Shown here: positions 1 through 11,615 of the stretch, piece after piece | Position numbering within the stretch: position 1 is the stretch's first letter | Layout of the letters: each line of letters begins with the position of its first letter | Origin: Branchiostoma floridae | Lineage: Eukaryota > Chordata > Leptocardii > Amphioxiformes > Branchiostomatidae | Direction of reading: 5' to 3' | Assembly: GCF_000003815.2 (NCBI RefSeq) | Contig: NC_049982.1 | Span: forward strand, 31,098,407-31,162,406 | DNA: 64,000 nt | Notes under the pieces: model-generated | What the model saw: only the letters and a program-made list of their open reading frames with translations | Told to the model about the DNA's origin: nothing | Databases searched by the model: none | Program-made: the position numbers and the translations under genes

Positions 1-1
1 T

Positions 2-967
2 ACCGTCAACTATCTTTCTGAACAACAAGACCAACTCAAGACACAGCTCCTAGCACATCAGTTACATGAGGGTAGTTTTAGTAATGGGGGGGATGATAAA
101 GTTAGATTTTTCACTGGTTTGCCAAATTTTCTCATATTGATGAATGTATTCCAGCTTGTTGTGTCTCATGTTAAGTGTACGTCTCGCAATGTAATCTCTC
201 CTTTTCAGCAGTTCATTTTAGTTTTGATGAGGCTCAGACTTGCTCTTTCTCTTCAAGATCTGTCTTACCGTTTTGGTATTTCTTTGTCCACAACATGTAG
301 AATTTTTGACAAATGGATTTCTGTTATGAATAACCGTCTCAGTTTTCTTATTCTTTGGCCACAACGTGATGTACTTAGGAAAACCATGCCCACAGTTTTT
401 AAACAAAGTTTTGGTAACAAAGTATCTGTTATAATTGATTGTTTTGAAGTTTTCATTGAACGCCCTTCCAGTCTGATAGCACGTGCAATGACCTGGTCCA
501 CTTACAAACACCACAATACTGTAAAATTTCTAATTGGCATTTCACCACAAGGTTGTATATCTTTTATATCTAAGGCCTGGGGGGGGAGGGTTAGCGATAA
601 GTATTTAACTGAAAACTGTGGGATTTTAAGAAAGTTAGAACCAGGGGATATTGTTTTAGCAGATAGGGGGTTTACTATAGCAGATAGTGTAGCTTTTCAA
701 GGGGCAAAACTGCATATACCAGCATTTACCAAAGGCAAAAAACAACTGTCAGCATCAGAAGTAGAAACTACCCGTAAGATAGCTAATGTAAGAATACATG
801 TAGAGCGTGTTATTGGTCTAGTTAGAAGGAAATATTCAGTTTTGCAGAGTACGTTACCCATCCCCTTAGTAAAATCTAAACCTGGTGATGCTCTGGCACC
901 CATAGATAAGATTACCAGAGTGTGCTGTGCACTCACAAACTTGTCAGATTCTGTTGTACCTTCCTAA
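2..967 (+). CDS. ISL2EU/IS5-like DDE transposase (5'-partial)
   Basis: Transposase of a cut-and-paste DNA transposon; it would bind element ends in the nucleus and catalyse excision and integration. The frame is open from base 2, so the N-terminus lies left of the window; about 321 residues are visible. In order: a stretch before a conserved KVRFFTGLP segment, a helix-turn-helix region ([20 protein letters not shown]), then a DDE_Tnp_4-type catalytic domain. Candidate catalytic acids are D in [13 protein letters not shown] in VLADRGF and E in [13 protein letters not shown]. The segment with [21 protein letters not shown] is typical of THAP-associated transposases. The catalytic region is intact to the TAA stop at 965-967. 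Its convergent neighbour is a YqaJ nuclease gene, the pairing I recall for the ISL2EU superfamily. A THAP finger would be expected upstream but is not visible here. Confidence 0.85.
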   Translation, partial: TVNYLSEQQDQLKTQLLAHQLHEGSFSNGGDDKVRFFTGLPNFLILMNVFQLVVSHVKCTSRNVISPFQQFILVLMRLRLALSLQDLSYRFGISLSTTCRIFDKWISVMNNRLSFLILWPQRDVLRKTMPTVFKQSFGNKVSVIIDCFEVFIERPSSLIARAMTWSTYKHHNTVKFLIGISPQGCISFISKAWGGRVSDKYLTENCGILRKLEPGDIVLADRGFTIADSVAFQGAKLHIPAFTKGKKQLSASEVETTRKIANVRIHVERVIGLVRRKYSVLQSTLPIPLVKSKPGDALAPIDKITRVCCALTNLSDSVVPS

Positions 968-1049
968 TAGACATATATGTGCACAGTTCTATAATGATAT
1001 AACTATATTGTTAAATACCATGTATTGTATTAACATTGCTTTGCATCAC

Positions 1050-1900
1050 AATGCTTACTTAGTAGTAAAGATATAAAAAAAGGCCAGGTTATGAATATGT
1101 ATCATTGTATGTATCAATATTGCCAAACATTGTTTTAACAATTCTCACTTAACATATGTAACATATGCAATGTTATGTATTGTATCAACATAGCTTAAAC
1201 TCTACAATATTTATATAAAAATATAGTAGTGAAGATATAAAAACAGGCCAGGTTATGAATACATATGTATCAATATTGCCAAACATTGCTTTAACAATTC
1301 TCACTTAACATATGTAATATATACAAACAATGTTATGTATTGTATCAATATAGCTCATGCTCTACAATACTTATATTATAGTAGTGAAGATATACAAACA
1401 GGCCAGGTTATGAATACATATGTATCAATATTGCCAAACATTGCTACAACAATTCTCACAACATAGGTAACATATACAACAATGTTATGTATTGTATCAA
1501 TGTAGCTTATGCTCTACGATACTTACATGGAGTAGTGAAGATATACAAACAGGCCTTGGTGTGAAATATATTTACACTATTGTATATCATATTATATACT
1601 GTATTGCATCAATATTGCTGGGCATTATAATACATTATAGTATTAAGAGTATAGAAATAGGCCTGTTTTTTTTAATATATGTACACTGTTTTATATATTG
1701 TATCAATATTGCTATGCACTTCAATACTTGCATTATAATAGCAAATATATACAAACAGGTCTGGTTCTGACATATATGTACACAGTCTTATATTATATAT
1801 TGTATCAATATTGCTAGGCAATTTCTTACTTAGAAGTGAAGATACAGAAATAGGTCTGGTTCTGAAATATGTGTACACTTTTATATATGCACAGATGGTC
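1050..1900. repeat. ~150-bp minisatellite between convergent transposon genes
   Basis: A degenerate tandem repeat. Copies of 'gtagtgaagatatacaaaca' followed by 'ggccaggttatgaat' recur near 1063, 1229, 1381 and 1531, with worn copies near 1645, 1740 and 1838. Each unit also carries 'tgtatcaatattgccaaaca'. Spacing is about 150 bp at first and shorter in the last copies. It fills the gap between the two 3' ends of the transposon genes and holds no convincing coding sequence. Confidence 0.8.
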
Positions 1901-1996
1901 TCCTGAGACCAGACTAACAAAGACCATTATATATCACTATATGTTGATGTTGTTTATCTTTCTTGGTGAACATTATGAACATTTAATGTTTCTTTT

Positions 1997-3870
1997 TCAT
2001 CCTGATGATTCGGTTTTGGAGAACCACTTGCCAACAATTTCAGGGAGGATTGCCTTGTCAAAGAACTCCTTAGATTTCAACGTTGCACTATCCCAAAACT
2101 CTGCATTTGGTAGGATTCTTTCAATGAACACCCCCTTCTTTGTCCATGCCACAAAATCACAATACTCTACATCACATATGAACATCTGTGCCTGTACTTG
2201 GTAGTAGTAAGCATGTGAGCGGTCAAGGTGAACTATGTCATTGGTTTTCTTCAAGCAGAAGTTTCTGGTATTTGCTAAATCAGTTGGCAAGAGATCTTTG
2301 GCAGTAAATGGACACTTCATTTCACATACCCCTTTCCCACAACACTTACATTCAACCAAACCATCAGGTGTTGCTCCTAGATAAGGCCAGTCATTGTTGA
2401 TATGTAGGCCACTTTCGTAAGTTTGGAAACCTTCATGGTTGTCAATCATTCTCTCTTCATATACTTTCAGTGCTGTACTTTCATGCAACTGCCCCCAATT
2501 TGTAAACGGGCTGACAAAACGTTGTGTCTGCGGATAACATACACCCATAACCACAGATTTAGATGGCTTATCTGGGTTACTGTGGCAAGCAGCCTTTAGA
2601 TTGGACGCTGTAATGCGACCAGCTCTTTGTCTGTACCAGACATTTGATTTCGCCTGGTCTCGTGTGCTCTCTTCAATTGCGTGGATTTGGCCTGGTGTCA
2701 GAGAGAGATTTTCATTTACTTCGGAACACTTCTCTAATAGCTCATCAAAACTTAGTTCAGCATATCTTGGGTTATAATGTTCAGGGATTGGTTTAGGAAG
2801 TGCAATGTCCTTTGGAATATACTTTTCATTGAAGGGAGCGACAAGGGAAAGGATGCCTGGACGACAACCTGATTCGGAAAGCTTCTGGAAAAATGCCTTC
2901 TGTTCATCACAGCTTGTACCAGCTTCCGTGTTACCCTCTGGCACTGTGCGTGTGGCCGATGGGGTTACGTTGTTTTCCATCAACAAAGCGTGTTTTTTCT
3001 TTGCCGACTGAAAGTCCATCCCGGATGCAGGCAGATATGGTATGTTTCGGACATATGTTGGCGCTGACCAATAAGACTCGACGTCGGTACAGGATGTTGA
3101 ATTCCTTAGCCTTGCCCCAACTTCCGCGGCAAAAAGTATTGCACCGATATGCGAGCAGGCTTCACTCACACCCGCCATGCAATCACAGTGCGCGAGGAGA
3201 ATGTTTCCATTTTCTTCTGCGAGAAACCACGGTTTCAATGGTGTTGCCGTGTTTCTTTGTGAATGCTTCACCTGTACAAAAAAGAAACGAAGAGATTGCC
3301 AAACGGTCGCCTGGAAAATGAAGAGATTGTATAATAGTGTAATCATATCAAACTGACTCAGGATATAGCATATCATGGACTTGGCCACCGCTTGAACCCG
3401 CGACACGTTCGCTACAATATTGTGAAATCAATACAGTATATGGAGGTGCTAGGTTTCAAAACAAACAAAGGGGATCCCCAGGGGGAATCCCCACGTGTAC
3501 TTACCCGCGCTGCTACAAGGACCTTGTCAGGGCTGACTGTTTTCATCTGCAGGGTGTCCACCCAGCCCGACACAAAGAAGTTGTACGCCTCCATAGACTT
3601 GTACGCCTTCATTTGGTTGTTAGTGGCCCAAGAGGTTGTCAGGACAAGATAATTCACTATGTCCGGGTACTCCACCGACGGCACTAGAGCTAAATCGCTA
3701 TCAAACGCCGATTTGTGCAAACTGTACGGGTCAAACCCAATGGCAGAGACCTTCTCCTCATACCTGACCTTGGCATGACCACTTAATGAGTGGCAATAAG
3801 AAGAAAATAGCACTCCTGTACTCGTGGCCGGTAAGTTTAGTTGTGCTGCCATGTTTAATACATGTTCCAT
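1997..3870 (-). CDS. SWIM zinc-finger / YqaJ-type nuclease of ISL2EU transposon
   Basis: Two exons: 3870-3505 and 3271-1997, with a 233-bp intron (donor CGG|GTAAGT, acceptor TTTTGTACAG|GTG). The join is phase 0 and predicts 546 residues. It makes a continuous LVAAR-VKHSQR segment running into a SWIM zinc finger (CDCMAG...ACSHIG). The C-terminal half is a lambda-exonuclease/YqaJ fold: the RAGRITASN region, WGQLHESTALKVYEERM, LGATPDGLVECK with the catalytic acid and the CEMKCPF lysine, and later YYYQVQAQMFICDVEYCDFVAW. Such proteins accompany ISL2EU transposases, where the nuclease may process DNA ends. ATG at 3870 is the first in frame; MAAQ eight codons on is an alternative. The frame is intact, so the element may be young. 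Confidence 0.82.
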
Positions 3871-3929
3871 TCATCCAGGTTATCATCCAACATGGCGCCC
3901 ACGCGTATAGAACGGTATTCGAACGTTCT

Positions 3930-4530
3930 GTGAAAACGATCTATAACACCTAGATATTGATAAGAAACTTTTATGGTTAATGTTTGTGTGCAATATTTGG
4001 GTATTATGGGACTTCCCAGTTTTAGCCCCCAAAACACCTAATGACGTCATATTACGACACAATGATATACACATTTCAGGAATATAAAAAGTTGACTAGC
4101 ATAACACCCCCTGCAAATTTGGCGATTGTACAAATCCATTTTGAAATAACGAAGGAGGGCCCAACGAGACCCCCTTCCCCAGGCCAGGGAATGCCAAAAA
4201 AGCCCACTCAGTCTGGATAGGGTTAACCTATTCAGACTGGGCTTTTTTGGCATTCCCTGGACTGGGAGGGGGGCTCATTCGCCCTCCCCCTTTGTATTTT
4301 CAAAACGGCTTACTGTACGATCACCAAATTTGCAGGGGGTGTTATGCTCGTCGATTTTTAAATTCCTACAATTTTTATGTTATTATGACGTAATATTACG
4401 TAATTATGACGTCATTAATTGATTTTTTGGGCCGAAACGGTGAATTCCCATAATACCTAAACATTGCACACAAAAAGTAATAATAATGTTTCCTATCAAT
4501 ATTTAAGTGTGTTAAGATTCTGTTGTCAAA
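3930..4530. mobile_element. Long palindromic (foldback) element
   Basis: A large imperfect inverted repeat centred near 4222. The inner arms are nearly perfect: 'ccagggaatgccaaaaaagc' at about 4190 is mirrored by 'gcttttttggcattccctgg' at about 4240. Outward, 'aacaccccctgcaaatttgg' matches 'ccaaatttgcagggggtgtt', then 'gggtattatggga' with 'tcccataatacc', then 'agatattgataagaaact' with a diverged partner near 4495. It could be a foldback MITE or a terminal inverted structure of the neighbouring ISL2EU element. No coding capacity is seen. Confidence 0.8.
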
Positions 4531-4559
4531 AGCCGACGCAACGACGTCAAAATGACGTC

Positions 4560-5265
4560 ATAAAATGCCGTCATCTGTAGTTTAGCCATCCAAAATCTTG
4601 GATTATAAACCTTAAATATCTTAAAATAATTTTTTCAACATATTACGCTAAAACCCAATGAAAATGGATTAGAAACTTTCATATGAATGTTTTCTGTAAG
4701 AAAATATCAAGTAATGATGAAACTCGAGTGAAAATAAGCTGGTCATACTTTTCATCATGATATTGTCGGTCATCTTGGATTTTGACCAATAACGTCATTT
4801 CATTAGCATAATTTATGAATATTTAATTATGAATGTTAAACTAAGACGTGTTAGATATTACAGATTTATGAAAAGAAGTTAAGTTTAGTAAGAAAATCTG
4901 AAAATCCCATTTTTTCAGCCAAAATTTTTAAAATTTGCCCTTCAGAAACCCGTTGCCATGGCAGCACGAAAAATTATGAACATACTCTATTTTTTGAAAA
5001 TTGTTGCAAACAATATTCTAAAAAAAGTCACCAAGTGTGGTTTTTCTAGCACAAGCCGTTTGGGAGCTATACGACATCAAAGTTGGCTCAGGCACTTTTA
5101 GCCCCCCCCCCCGTCTGTTACATTTTTTTCTTAAATTTAGCACAAGCATGCATAGAAATCAAACAATAGTATAACCTAGTTGCATCAGTATTTGACGCAA
5201 GGGCCACAAAAATCGACATGTTCAAACGTTTACTATTCTATATAAAACACTAAAAAAAAAAAATT
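4560..5265. other. Non-coding, AT-rich; remnant intron of an SRCR repeat unit
   Basis: No exon found. The part at 4944-5100 (from 'acccgttgccatggcagcac') is homologous to intron sequence beside both SRCR exons, near 5647 and 6285. Left of about 4880 the homology stops, so the SRCR exon expected there is missing. Confidence 0.6.
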
Positions 5266-5273
5266 TCACTCAC

Positions 5274-6222
5274 CTTCCGAGCAGACAACACCAGCGTCCT
5301 CACCGTGATAACAGTCATGTATTCTATATCCGTTGTTGCTGCAGTGTTCGATGTTTGTCTCGGAACCCTCGCAGGCCAAGTTGTCCAACCAGATCGGACC
5401 TGACCCCGCCCCGAACGCTGCTTCATTTCGGACCTCAGTAGCGCTTGGGTATCCCATCAGACGGCAGACCACGTTGGCGTCGTTCATGTCAAAATCGTCG
5501 TCACAGACGGTCCCCCACTGTCCGTCATGGTACACTTCAACCCTGCCTTCGCTGGACAAACTTCCACCCACGAGTCGGATGCCTGAATTAAACAGACATT
5601 GAATGTAAACTTCAAATTTTTGTTTAAAAGATATATGCCTGTCAGGAACCCGTTGCCATGTCAGCACTGAAAATTATGAACCTTTGTGAACATTATGAAA
5701 TTGTTTCTCTAAATTTTAGGAAAAGTCACCAACTTAATTAGCTCTAGCTAATAAACCGTTTAGGGACTACATGACTTATAAAGTTGACTTGAGGTAAGTT
5801 TTTCAAAATGACCATAAACGACCCACATAGAGAAATTTATCCATATTATAACGTTCAAACGTGTCCCACTTTGTATAATTATACATCACACGAAGACAAA
5901 ACTCTTGACTCACCGTCCGTGCAAACCACACCAGCGTCCTCATTGTGATTACAGTAATGTCTGCCCCATCCGCTGTGGCTGCACTGTTCGATGTGTGTCT
6001 CGGAACCCTCGCAGTCCAATTCGCTCAGCCAGATTGGTCCTGACCCCCACCCGAAGGCAGATTTAGATAAGGCATCCACAGCTCTGCCGTATCCCAGCTG
6101 ACGGCAGACCACGTTGGCGTCGTTCATGTCAAAATCGTCGTCACAGACGGTCCCCCACTGTCCGTCATGGTACACTTCAACCTTGCCCTTGTTGGAAATA
6201 CTTCCACCCACGAGTCGGATGT
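5274..6222 (-). repeat. Tandem SRCR exon-intron duplication (~640-bp unit)
   Basis: Two 309-bp SRCR exons sit about 640 bp apart, with matching flanking introns ('acccgttgccatg', 'aaaattatgaac', 'aagtcaccaac'). The middle of the exons, about 5470-5543 and 6112-6183 on the + strand, is identical or nearly so over some 70 bases, while the 5' parts of the mature exons differ. That fits recent duplication or gene conversion. Confidence 0.85.
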
Positions 6223-9200
6223 CTAAAATAAGACGACATTAAATGGTAACATCAAACTTTTGTGAAAAAAATGCCTGTTAAGAACCCGTTGCCATGACAG
6301 CACAGAAAATTATGAACCTTTATGAACATTATGAAATTGTTGCTTGTGAAACTGGTGAATTTTGGTGGCTCTAGTGTGCAAAGGTCAGGCGCATGACAAC
6401 GTGAAAGTTGACGTAGGCCTCAACTCTATTCACCGGCTTAATTAATATGAAAAAAGAGATGAAGGCAATTTTAGTAGTCTAAAAGAAACAAGGGTAGAAC
6501 AAGAAAGAGACTATGTTGATGCAAAGGAGTTGATTAGCACCTGTTGTTTGAATTACAAGAGCTCACTAAGTTTCACGTTAAATAAAACCAACACTAGTAC
6601 ACCGCAAGAATGATATTTATTTACAATGACCTTTGGTAAATGCGATCAGGAATGTCATTGAATGTTGATATTTTTGTGATTCTCTTATTACTACTAGCCT
6701 GTAAATTTTCATTTAAAAATATTGATGTTTAATTTTTTGCCCCACCCCCTTGTTAAGTCCTTAGATTCCCGGATCATTTGATGGTGATAGGTTTGAAGGC
6801 TGATAGCCGGTTTAAAGCTAGCATACCAGAATAGGGCTCCCTTGGAAATCAGTTACTAAGTTAACTGAAGGGACTACCCTAAAGATCAATAAATAAATAA
6901 ATAAAAATCACATCAAAAGATATGCCACAGACCTTCTACTATTAAAAGAAAACAAGGAGAATTTGCCACCCCGGATGATACCGATATGTGAAACTTGGGG
7001 TCCTGGCCCATGGACTAACCAACCGTGTCTTAGCGTGCCTTAAAGCAAATAATATAAAAAAGTAATACAATCTAGGCCGACTGAGGAATTTTAAGCCAAC
7101 ATACCTGCGCTTGGTCCGCCCGGCTCCACGCCACCCAGGCCGGCATCTGTTAAACGTTAAACATATCAACACCATTCCTTACACTTCTACTGAAGCAGCC
7201 AAACCAAAATAGTACAGAAAAGTTAATTCTGTGTATCAGTTTTGCTGTGTCATCCATCCAATATACATTCATATCTCCAGATTTCATTGACAGATTTAGA
7301 TAATTCAAAGTTTCATATGCAGTGCATGATACGCATGGTAATGCCCACATCAGGCATAGAAACTGTAAATAAATGCACGATATTGGAAAATAAATATTAT
7401 ATCTTTGACGAGAACATAAAAAATCCAATTTTAAGTTGCCATAATTGTGTATCAAATAGTGATATCAAAAATCAATTGATATTTTTGATCCTCTGAACAG
7501 GCTCTACTAGCCCGCAGATTTTCATTGTAAAGTATAAAAACATTGTCTTAGTGTGTCCTAAAGCAAATAATATAAAAAAGTAGAACAATCTAGATCGACT
7601 AAAAAATTAAAGTCCACTTACCAGCGCCTGGTCCACTCGGCTCCACGCCACCCAGGTCATCATCTGTTAAACGTTAAACATGTCAACACGATTCCTTATA
7701 CTTCTACTGAGGCAACCACATCAAAATACTACAGAAAAGTTAGTTCTGTGTGTCAGTTTTGTTGTGGAGTACGATCTGAAACCTGCTTAGCAACAGCAGT
7801 TAGTAACGGCCTTAGCAACGATATTGTAACTACAAGCTGGCAGATGTGTCATCCTTCACACATTCAAATCTTCAGATTTAATTGACGGATTTCGATCAGT
7901 TAATGTTTGATATGCAGCGCATTATACGCACGTCTGAATAATCAGGAAATGCCTCATATAGGTAATGTGAATAATGCACGATATTGGAAAATAACATTTT
8001 TGACGAGAAAATCACAAAAAATCCTATTTTAGGGGAGGCAACCAGACCAAAATACTACAGAAAAGTTAGTTCTCTGTATCAGTTTTGCTGGGGAGTACGA
8101 TATCGTTGACACACATTACTCAGCATCACAACGGCACAAATACACTTGCAGTATATACAGTATTTCCGGTCGGGCCACGAGTCATAAAAAAATTGATATG
8201 TCCTGTTTTAAACGAAAACGGAGTCTAGCAGGGGTCGCTTATGACAACGCAGGACTTATGGAGGAGTCCCATGTTTTTGTTGGTTTTAAGTTCGTGGTAC
8301 CTAGAACCATACGCCATGGGAAAATGTGCGCGGTGGTTTTAAATTCACGGCCATCGAGAAAACCGCGAACATAAAACCACTGCGAACATTTCTGCATTTA
8401 CATTTAATTGATGATCCTGTAGAAAAACGGATTCGGGGAATTTTACAGGTATTTTGTGTCCCACAAAGATCATATATATTCAATCTGTAATGCTTTAAAT
8501 TTGACGAAGGTAACCATGTGATATGTTTTGTCTTCTAATCTATGTCATTGTTTCCCTTTATTTATCCTGAGTGCTGATAACCCGTATAAAGCTACCACAC
8601 CAGAATGGCTATCACATCAAAATATATACCACAGCCCTTCTATTATCAAAAATATCAGAGAATTTTCCACCCCGGAGGGTACCGATATATGAAATTTGGG
8701 GTTCTGGCCGATGTTCTAAGAATGTAGTCTCCACGCAGACCCTACGGTGCCTTAGAAATAGTATCAAAGCTGGCAAGCTTAGTATAGCGGCACCAGGTGC
8801 CCGTCTGACTCCCTTTGGCCGGCTATACTCCTTTACAAGCTTTGATATTATCTCTAAGGCACCGTAGGGTCTGCTTGGAGACTACTAGTGTGTCTAAAAT
8901 CAAATAAGATGAAAAAATTAATTAAGCAATCTAGATCGACTTAGAAATTTTTAGTCCACTTACCAGCGCCTGGTCCACCTGGCTCCACACCACCCAGGCC
9001 GGCATCTGTTAAACGTTAAACATGTCAACACTATTCCTTATACTTCTACTGAGGCAACCAGAACAAAATGCCACAGAATAGTTACTTCTGTGCATTAGTT
9101 TTGTTGTTGAGTACGATCTGAAACATCCTTAGCATTATTAACGGCCTTAGCAACGATATTGTCACTACAATCTGAGAGATGTGTCACCCTTCACACATTC

Positions 9201-9969
9201 ATATCTCAAGCTTTTGATTGGCGGAATTTAACCATTAAATTTTTACATGTAGCGCATGATACGTAAGGTTAGTCTAGATCATCAGGCAATGACCCATAGG
9301 CAATGTGAATAAATGCACGATATTGGAAAATAACGTATACATTTTTTAGGAGAAAATCAGCCCAAAAATCCAATTTTAGGTGGCCATTATTTTGTATGGA
9401 AACTTTTGTATTGAAAAATCAATTGATATTAAGCATGTTCTACTAGCCTGTAAATTTTCATTGAAAGATATTGATGCTTGATTAATTTTGCCCCCCCCCC
9501 CCTTGTTTAAGTCATAAAATTCCCGCGGCTCATTTTGATGGTGATAGGTTTGAAGGTTGATAGCCGGTGTAAAGCTACCTAACCAGAATGGCTCTCACAT
9601 TAAAATATAAACCGCAGACTTTCTACTATCGAAGAATAAGAAGGAGAGTTTGCCACTTGAAATTTGGGCTAACAGTAACAAACAGCAAATAAGATAAAAA
9701 AAAGTAGAAACATCTAGATCGACTGGGGAATTTCAAGTCCACTTACCTTCGCCTAGTCCTCCCGGCTGCACGCCACTCAGGCCGGCTAGAAGCCCGAAAA
9801 ATCCCGATAGAAATTTGTTCAGTTCGGCCATTCCTTCCTCCAAGTTGCCCTCGTGAGCAGCCGGCGCTTCGGGCGGCGCCACTGGCTCTGCCTCTGGCTC
9901 CTGTCCCCGAGCAGTCAACATCATCGCAAGCACCACCACGGTGGCTACTTGGCAGGCTGTCACCTTCAT
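5274..9969 (-). CDS. Secreted Gly/Pro-rich SRCR-domain protein (six exons, 3' end uncertain)
   Basis: Exons: 9969-9747, 9005-8964, 7663-7622, 7146-7105, 6222-5914, 5582-5274; every boundary is GT-AG and phase 1. Exon 1 starts MKVTACQVATVVVLAMMLTA, a signal peptide, followed by an E/P/A-rich stretch and a short helix ending GLSGVQPGGLGEG. Three 42-bp mini-exons add 14-residue units of the type DAGLGGVEPGGPSA. Two 309-bp exons each encode a full SRCR domain (LVGG start, WGTVCDDDF, VVCR.LGY, GSGPIWL, C.G.E, HCS/QCS, EDAGVVC) with six cysteines, the group A number. The layout resembles a collagen-less class A scavenger receptor. After the last exon, read-through gives Glu then a stop at 5266, but a good donor (AAG|GTGAGT) suggests the gene once went on. 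Probable role: extracellular ligand recognition (inferred). Possible further mini-exons were not found. Confidence 0.78.
8150..8480. repeat. Short dispersed repeat with 'ccgcgaac' core
   Basis: An intronic stretch around 8320-8400 with 'ggccatcgagaaaaccgcga' and 'aaaaccactgcgaacat'. A related fragment lies near 61460-61500 in the opposite sense ('cggtggtttactgttcgcgg'). No ends were defined. Confidence 0.4.
8726..8885. mobile_element. Palindromic hAT-like MITE, copy 1
   Basis: Ends are 'tagtctccacgcagacccta' and, inverted, 'tagggtctgcttggagacta'; the arms run about 50 bp into 'aatagtatcaaagctggcaa' and its mirror. Other copies are at 29241 and 58799. Target duplication is unclear here, but copy 2 has an exact 8-bp one. 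Confidence 0.85.
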
Positions 9970-11000
9970 CGTTCTTCAAAAAAAATTCACCGAGGGGAAC
10001 AAAATCATCGATATATAGCAAATTCAATATATTAATCTACCAGAAAATAGTTCCAGAACTTCAACGTAAGAGAAGTTAAAAGTTGACACGTTCGTGCGTA
10101 CCCCCTACTTGTCACTTAGTCTCTGCGATGCCGTCCGTTTCCTTTTTGCCCTAATGACGGTGTGGAATTGTAATTATTCTACACGGTAAAACAGTCGGAA
10201 AATTGACCCCACTAGTTTTGTAAAAATGTCGCCACACCCAGTATTCAATTCAAATGCAGATAATTGAGTCCAAAAATCGGACATGTGAAAATTTGTCCAC
10301 TTGCAATTGTGAATCGTCGAAATCTATTTGGTTCGTCATATTTGTTAAATTTTTATTGACATTGACAAAACTGTGATGTTATATTAAAAAAAGGACAAAA
10401 TAAAGATTTTCTTTGTGTATCCAGATGCTAGTAAAGGATAGTATATCCTGAAAAAGCCGGTTTCCGAGAACGTATATCCTGAAAAAGAAGCCGATTTCCG
10501 AGAAGGCTTGAGTTGTGCACGATTACCCCCGTAAAGGAAATGACCTTGTGACCAAACGGGTATTAAAAGTGGCTAACTTCAAACAATTCCATGGCAATTT
10601 ACCGCTCTTAGCATAAATAGCATAAATCCGGCTATTATAATTATGAAAACTAATCTTCTGTCCTATCCATGTGGGCACAACGAATCGTGGTCAGTTTCTA
10701 AAACACCGGTTGCTTTGGGTGTTAAGCAGTCAACTTTTCCAAGCAGAGGTTCCGGTAGACATTAAGAAACGGGACCAATTATATAGCAAAAATGCCTAAA
10801 AACATGTCAAAAATAAACAACCACCACCGTGTATGCCTGTACAGTATTAGAGTTGTAATCGCTAGCTTCCCATGCAATACATCTGGGACGGCTGAGTTCG
10901 CTACGAGAGCTTTTTTCTTTATTTTTGATAATAATCTTACTGAAATGTGACGAAGCAACTTTGATCATGCCAGAGTGGGACTTCCTTCTTGAGATGGTTA
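9970..11000 (-). promoter_or_regulatory. Upstream region duplicated with that of the 18-kb paralogue
   Basis: The DNA upstream of the leader exon aligns with 18335-19600. Shared blocks include 'gatgccgtccgtttcctttt' (10130 and 18530), 'gtcgccacacccagt', 'cagataattgagtccaaa', 'gataataatcttact' and 'gcaactttgatcat' (10950 and 19560). The first ~700 bp are best conserved. The TATA-like string found at 18630 is not kept here. A non-coding 5' exon probably lies in it, but its ends are unresolved. Confidence 0.6.
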
Positions 11001-11099
11001 GTAAAAGATTACAATTATGTATTAAGTGTTCACCAATTAAAAAAATAAAGGACTTTCCGACTGATCGTGAATAGTTCTGTCCTTTTCATTAAAACGACC

Positions 11100-11215
11100 C
11101 AATCTTTCTGGACACGTGACGTTATACGCGGGTGACTGCGAGTGACGTCACCAATGGGTCAAGGGTTGTTGGAAGTCGATGTCGTCCATGGTCCCGGTTA
11201 ACATTCACGTAGTAC
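11100..11215. mobile_element. Fragment of a 'gtgacgtca...gggtcaa' MITE
   Basis: Contains 'gagtgacgtcaccaatgggt', 'caagggttgttggaagtcga' and 'tgtcgtccatgg'. Related to 30650-30740 and to the full inverted-repeat copy at 31825-32055. Confidence 0.55.
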
Positions 11216-11615
11216 ATGTGTAACTTGTTTTCTGTCGACCATTTTTTTTGCAAAAAAAGGCAGGAGGATCGTGTTTTGCACTAACAGTACTAACTTCCCT
11301 ACATTAAACGGCTTAATTTTCTATAAAAAATATGATAAAGGTGACAAACTGCATATTATGGAGATGCCAAATTTCAGATAAATCCACTTTGCAAAAGGAT
11401 TTTTATTCATGATGTCAAGACAAAGTCTCAAAAGTTCAAAATGCAAAAGTTTTATATCTTACCAAAGAAGTGATGCAGAATTTTCGCAAAAATTATGTGA
11501 GACCCTTATTTAATAATGTTCCACTTCAATGATCATGAGCTTTAATGTACATGTTTAAACTACACTGGGCCTCTAGTTCAGTGGCATAGTGAAAAACTGC
11601 AGATTTGTCTAGCCT

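Larger units (their letters stand above)
6690..9760 (-). repeat. Tandemly amplified intron plus mini-exon units
   Basis: Blocks with the same order recur: 'ctactagcctgtaaattttc', then 'atggtgataggtttgaagg', 'agccggt.taaagcta', a 'tctactat' motif, 'agcaaataa.ataaaaaagta', 'atctagatcgact', then a splice donor, a 42-bp exon and 'catctgttaaacgttaaaca'. Copies are centred near 7100, 7640, 8970 and at the 3' end of exon 1 near 9750. The end of the signal-peptide exon is thus itself homologous to the mini-exons. Confidence 0.8.

Noticed and set aside
1492..1770. Open frame of 92 codons on + in the transposon interval
   Set aside because: It runs through the AT-rich minisatellite and its residues follow the repeat period.
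9743..10027. Second frame of 94 codons over the leader exon
   Set aside because: Shadow of the signal-peptide exon; the other frame has the leader, splice donor and a paralogue.
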